From Clostridiales bacterium (GTDB lineage Bacteria; Bacillota; Clostridia; Lachnospirales; Lachnospiraceae): a stretch of 64,000 nt of DNA. Position numbers and translations under genes: made by a program. Location: NCBI GenBank assembly GCA_020859985.1, contig JAJBVD010000027.1, positions 15,252-79,251 on the forward strand, given 5' to 3'. Below are positions 60,098-64,000 of the stretch, piece after piece (position 1 is the first letter of the stretch; every line of letters starts with the position of its first letter). The notes beneath the pieces were generated by a model, which saw nothing but the letters and a program-made list of their open reading frames with translations, made no database searches and was not told the origin of the DNA.

Positions 60098-61186
60098 ATG
60101 AAAATGCTTAATGTATTGCTTTTTATTCTTCTGGTTGTACCGATGCCTCTTCTGAATGGCCTCTTCTGGTCCGCCAAAGACAAGAGCAGTTCCCGTTCAC
60201 ATCACCTTCTTTCAGCGCTGTTTTACGGTATGTTTCTTGAGTTTGCGCTATTCGAGATTTTGGCCATTCCAATGGTATTTTTTAAATGCTCTCTTTTGCA
60301 GTTAAGCGTTACCTGGCTAGCACTTTCACTGGTGCTTGCCGTTTTTTCCTTTTGCAAAAGCCTGCATCCTGCTTTACGAAAAACAGGGACATCGGCTGCC
60401 GATGAGACGTCGACGGAAGCAGTCGATTCGGATGGAATACGCACCCGGAAATGGTTTTCGCCTCTTTTGCCTGTGGTATTGCTTTGCATCCTTTTACAGT
60501 TTTTTTATGTCACGTTCAATCAGCACATTGACGAAGACGACGCTTTTTATGTTGCCACCGCCACAACCGCAGTTGAGACCAATACATTGATGGAATACGA
60601 CCCCTACACCGGGGATCTCTACTCGGAGCCCCCCGCGCGCTACGTGCTTTCCGCATGGCCATTGTATCTGGCTGTTCTGTCTACACTTTCCGGCGGAATT
60701 CACCCGACAATACTCGCGCATCTTCTGATTCCTGGTTTCGTATTGCTGTTTGCTTATTGCATTTATGCTCTGATTGCGAAAAGCCTGTTTCCCGATGACT
60801 GTTCAAAGCAGCATCTGTTCCTGCTTCTGATCAGTTTGCTCCTGAGTTTTTCCGGCTTTTCTGTCTATTCCTCCGGCACGTTTCTGTTCGTACGCGCATG
60901 GCAGGGAAAGGCGCTGGTCGCCAGCATTACACAGCCGACGCTCTTTTATCTCTGTCGCTGTGCCATGAAAGAAGATAACGGAACCATTTTCTGGTTCTAC
61001 CTGTTTTGCGCAGTGACCGCTTCCTGTATGTTTTCTTCTATGGGCGTCATTTTAGCCACAGTTCCTATCGGTATTTACACACTCATTTATGCAGTTCCCC
61101 AACGAAAATGGCGTTACTTTTACCGAAGTGCCTTTTCCTGTCTGTATGCGGTTTTCTGTGGGATTGCATATCTTATTTTAAGCTAA
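60098..61186 (+). CDS. DUF6077-like polytopic membrane protein, N-terminal part
   Basis: 'FYVTFNQHIDEDDAFYVATATTAVETNTLMEYDPYTGDLYSEPPARYVLSAWPLYLAVLS'; many TM segments. Confidence 0.7.
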   Translation: MKMLNVLLFILLVVPMPLLNGLFWSAKDKSSSRSHHLLSALFYGMFLEFALFEILAIPMVFFKCSLLQLSVTWLALSLVLAVFSFCKSLHPALRKTGTSAADETSTEAVDSDGIRTRKWFSPLLPVVLLCILLQFFYVTFNQHIDEDDAFYVATATTAVETNTLMEYDPYTGDLYSEPPARYVLSAWPLYLAVLSTLSGGIHPTILAHLLIPGFVLLFAYCIYALIAKSLFPDDCSKQHLFLLLISLLLSFSGFSVYSSGTFLFVRAWQGKALVASITQPTLFYLCRCAMKEDNGTIFWFYLFCAVTASCMFSSMGVILATVPIGIYTLIYAVPQRKWRYFYRSAFSCLYAVFCGIAYLILS

Positions 61187-61200
61187 GAGGAGGGGACGAT

Positions 61201-62016
61201 ATGACTGCTATCATAGAAATACTTGTTGAGCGCTTTGTTGCTTATTTCTCAGAAGCGTTGCGTTGTTTTCAGCTTTATTTTGCAGACAGTTTCTATCCAA
61301 TATTGTTTGTTGTGTCTCTTGCCCTGATTTTTTTTCATCCGAATGCAAAAAAGGAACGTTCCTCTCTGCTCTGGCCAAATCTGGCCTTTCTGGCGCTGAC
61401 TTTTTTCCCGCCGACCATATATTTACTGATGAAAATGGTGGGAATCCTTGTATATTGGCGCGTATTCTGGATGCTGACGTTCCCGATTGTCATTGCCTAT
61501 GCGATCACACAGTGGGTTCACAGTTTTTCCAGGCAATTCTTTCAGACAGTGGCCGTGCTGATCGCAGTCGTCGCTATTATTTTCAGCGGCCAGCTGATTC
61601 TCAGCGAAGAGTATTTCACCGAGCGGGAAAATTATTATAAACTTCCGGCAGAAGTACTTGAAGTAGCTGATATCATTTCTGAACAGGCCGAAGAGCAGGG
61701 GATTGAAAGTCCCAAGGCTGCCGTTCCGGAGTATTTATGTGTCTACATCCGGCAGTACGACGCCAGCATCCGTCTGGCCTATGGCCGAAACATGGTCAAA
61801 TGGGATGTGCCGCAGTCTGGCCTGTACAGCCAGATTAACCGAAAAATTCCTCAAACGCAGAAGCTGGTGAAGCATTTTCGAAAAGCCGAATGCAATTATC
61901 TTGTTCTGCGTACCTCTCTTTCTTTAGATGAGGCGCTTTCTGATTACTCTATCGTCAAGGTTGGTGAAACCGAAACGTATACCATATATTTCGATGAAGA
62001 AAGCACAGGCAGCTGA
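61201..62016 (+). CDS. DUF6077-like polytopic membrane protein, C-terminal part (separate ORF or frameshifted half)
   Basis: MTAIIEILVERFVAYFSEAL...; strong GGAGGGG ribosome-binding site just upstream; TM-rich then soluble C-terminus. Confidence 0.6.
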   Translation: MTAIIEILVERFVAYFSEALRCFQLYFADSFYPILFVVSLALIFFHPNAKKERSSLLWPNLAFLALTFFPPTIYLLMKMVGILVYWRVFWMLTFPIVIAYAITQWVHSFSRQFFQTVAVLIAVVAIIFSGQLILSEEYFTERENYYKLPAEVLEVADIISEQAEEQGIESPKAAVPEYLCVYIRQYDASIRLAYGRNMVKWDVPQSGLYSQINRKIPQTQKLVKHFRKAECNYLVLRTSLSLDEALSDYSIVKVGETETYTIYFDEESTGS

Positions 62017-62022
62017 AAAATA

Positions 62023-62676
62023 TCAGACATACGCCTTCAGCACCTGCCACAAAGCGGACAGCGGCAGGCCAACCACGCTGTTATAGTCACCGTCAATGCG
62101 CTTGATCCAAAGGCCAAACTTTCCCTGAATTCCATAGGCTCCGGCTTTATCCATAGCCTCTCCCGAATCCAGATATTCTTCCGTCTCCTTTTCCGTCATC
62201 GGATAGACCTCTACCTTCGTTTCACAGAAAAAAACATGCTTCTTTATATTTTTCACATCTTCCGGATTCTGCGCATTTTTGACCAGCACAGTGACACCGG
62301 TATACACCGAATGTTCCCTGCCCTGAAGGCGGCGCAGCATCCGATACGCATCCGCGCGGTCCTTAGGCTTCCCCAGAATCTCATTATCCCAGACAATCGT
62401 ATCCGAGCCGATCACAATGCCTTCCGGAATTTGTGCCGCAACTGCTTCTGCCTTGCTGGACGATAAAGCTTTTACCACCTGCGCAGGATAAGCTTCGTCT
62501 TTATTCCCGGCTCCCGCCTCCACGCCGTGATTTTCTGTGCTGCTCTCAGTGCTTCTCAGCGCCTGTACCACAGCGTCTTCATCAACCTCTCCCGGAATCA
62601 CTTCAAAATTTATTCCTGTCTGCGCAAGCAGTTCCCGTCTGCGCGGGGAACCAGACGCAAGGATCACTCGTTTCAT
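62023..62676 (-). CDS. Maf family nucleotide pyrophosphatase
   Basis: 'VILASGSPRRRELLAQTGINFEVIPGEVDE', 'IVIGSDTIVWDNEILGKPKDRADAYRMLRRLQGREHSVYTGVTV', 'DKAGAYGIQGKFGLWIKRIDGDYNSVVGLPL'. Confidence 0.95.
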   Translation of the reverse strand: MKRVILASGSPRRRELLAQTGINFEVIPGEVDEDAVVQALRSTESSTENHGVEAGAGNKDEAYPAQVVKALSSSKAEAVAAQIPEGIVIGSDTIVWDNEILGKPKDRADAYRMLRRLQGREHSVYTGVTVLVKNAQNPEDVKNIKKHVFFCETKVEVYPMTEKETEEYLDSGEAMDKAGAYGIQGKFGLWIKRIDGDYNSVVGLPLSALWQVLKAYV

Positions 62677-62914
62677 ATGCTGTATTTTCCTCCCGTTTTT
62701 TCCTTTCCATTTTCCTTTCCGTTTATGCCGTCACTTTTTCAGCGAATGCCAGTTTCTTCCGTATACCACTTGACGGCATTTGGTAAAATGGTGTATTCTT
62801 GGCACGCGGCAATGCGACAGCAGTTCCGCAGGGTAAAGTGGCCGGCTGTATTTGTCATAAATAATCCCAACCAATACATGCCCTGATTTGTTCCGGTCAG
62901 GAAAGGATTTTCTT

Positions 62915-63862
62915 ATGTTTTCTATTATTATCACTCAAATTGTGAAAATGCTTCTGATTCTCTTTGTCGGCATTCTTTGCAGCCGTCTGAATCTCATTGA
63001 CGACCATGCAAACAAAGGGCTGGCCAACCTTCTTCTCCTGGTGGTAAATCCAATCGTCACCTTTATGGCCATGCAGGCTGACTATGAACCAGAGCTTGTG
63101 ACCGGACTTTTAATTTCATTTGCACTTGCTATCGCCACACATCTCCTGATGATCCCGGTTGCGAACCTTCTGATCAAAAAAGAGGGCAACAGCGACTGCG
63201 CCATTGAACGCTTTGCAGTCATCTATTCCAACTGCGGCTTCTTCGGCATCCCGCTGGTGCAGAGCATTCTCGGCAGTGAAGGTGTGCTGTACCTGACCGC
63301 TTACATGACAGTCTTTAATGTCTTCTCCTGGACACACGGACTGGGGCTAATGACACAGGATTCCTCCGAAAAGCAGAGCACCAGCGTCGCCGCTTCCGCA
63401 AAGACATTGCTTAAAAATCTTTGCACTCCTATGATTTTCGCCTGCACGATCGGACTCATCCTTTTTGCCCTGCAGATAAAGCTTCCAAATATCCTCTCGG
63501 ACACCCTGAATATTATCGGAAATATGAATACTCCGCTCGCAATGATCATCGCCGGAGTGTCTGTTGCGCAGACCAATATCTTCGATATTTTGAAAAATCG
63601 CCGGATTTATCTGGTAACCTTCGCAAAGCTGCTTATTATGCCGGCCATTGTCTTTGTAATATTGCTTCTGGTAAAAGTGGATTCCACTGTAGCTTACACC
63701 ATTCTGGTGGCTTCCGCCTGCCCGTGCGCAGCAACCGGCACCGCATTCGCACTGAAATATCAGAAAAACTACGCCTATTCATCAGAAATATACGCGTTCT
63801 CAACACTCTGTTCGCTGGTCACCATCCCGGCATTTGTTTTCGTGGCGGAACGGCTGCTGTAA
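62915..63862 (+). CDS. AEC (auxin efflux carrier) family transporter
   Basis: 'MFSIIITQIVKMLLILFVGILCSRLNLIDDHANKGLANLLLLVVNPIVTFMAM', 'YSNCGFFGIPLVQSILGSEGVLYLTAYMTVFNVFSWTHG'. Confidence 0.92.
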   Translation: MFSIIITQIVKMLLILFVGILCSRLNLIDDHANKGLANLLLLVVNPIVTFMAMQADYEPELVTGLLISFALAIATHLLMIPVANLLIKKEGNSDCAIERFAVIYSNCGFFGIPLVQSILGSEGVLYLTAYMTVFNVFSWTHGLGLMTQDSSEKQSTSVAASAKTLLKNLCTPMIFACTIGLILFALQIKLPNILSDTLNIIGNMNTPLAMIIAGVSVAQTNIFDILKNRRIYLVTFAKLLIMPAIVFVILLLVKVDSTVAYTILVASACPCAATGTAFALKYQKNYAYSSEIYAFSTLCSLVTIPAFVFVAERLL

Positions 63863-64000
63863 AGCCATTCGCGCTACATGCTCACGCTTCATAAGGCACA
63901 TAGCGCAAAACGAGCAGAAGCACAAATACGTTAAATTGCTGTAGCACGTTTCATATACGGACTTTCGTCAGTGACAAAAAGGCATCCCAATCCGTCACTG

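Overview
64 kb window of a Firmicutes chromosome, most likely Lachnospiraceae/Clostridia judging by gene families (inference). Flanks carry ordinary metabolic and transport genes: BspA-like LRR surface protein, preQ1-I riboswitch plus QueT, AGCS symporter, GH31, Opp/Dpp ABC operon, ClpB, GdhA, HtrA, Maf, AEC transporter. The main accessory feature is a ~16 kb A/T-rich, all-minus-strand operon (26325 down to 10064). It encodes, in order: a Cys-rich lipoprotein, an Lgt-like enzyme, YceG-like, TelA, TerD, TerD, a PMCA-type P-type ATPase, ATP-grasp, HAD, a CitE/HpcH-like lyase, PRTase(TRSP), PRTase(PELOTA), a small two-TM protein and a 631-aa glycine-zipper protein. This looks like a Ter/TelA stress-response system joined to a nucleoside-like metabolite pathway. 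The paired Cys-rich lipoprotein and second Lgt, and the terminal 631-aa protein, are its least-described parts. Other points of interest: a serine/threonine kinase duplication with one decayed copy; a HEPN/MNT pair; two membrane-protein loci sharing a near-identical promoter repeat, one or both with disrupted reading frames; a frameshifted BspA repeat gene; a dispersed 27-bp palindromic repeat; 67-bp direct repeats flanking an AlbA_2 gene; and low-complexity insertions inside otherwise conserved enzymes. All homology calls come from reading motifs, not from database searches.
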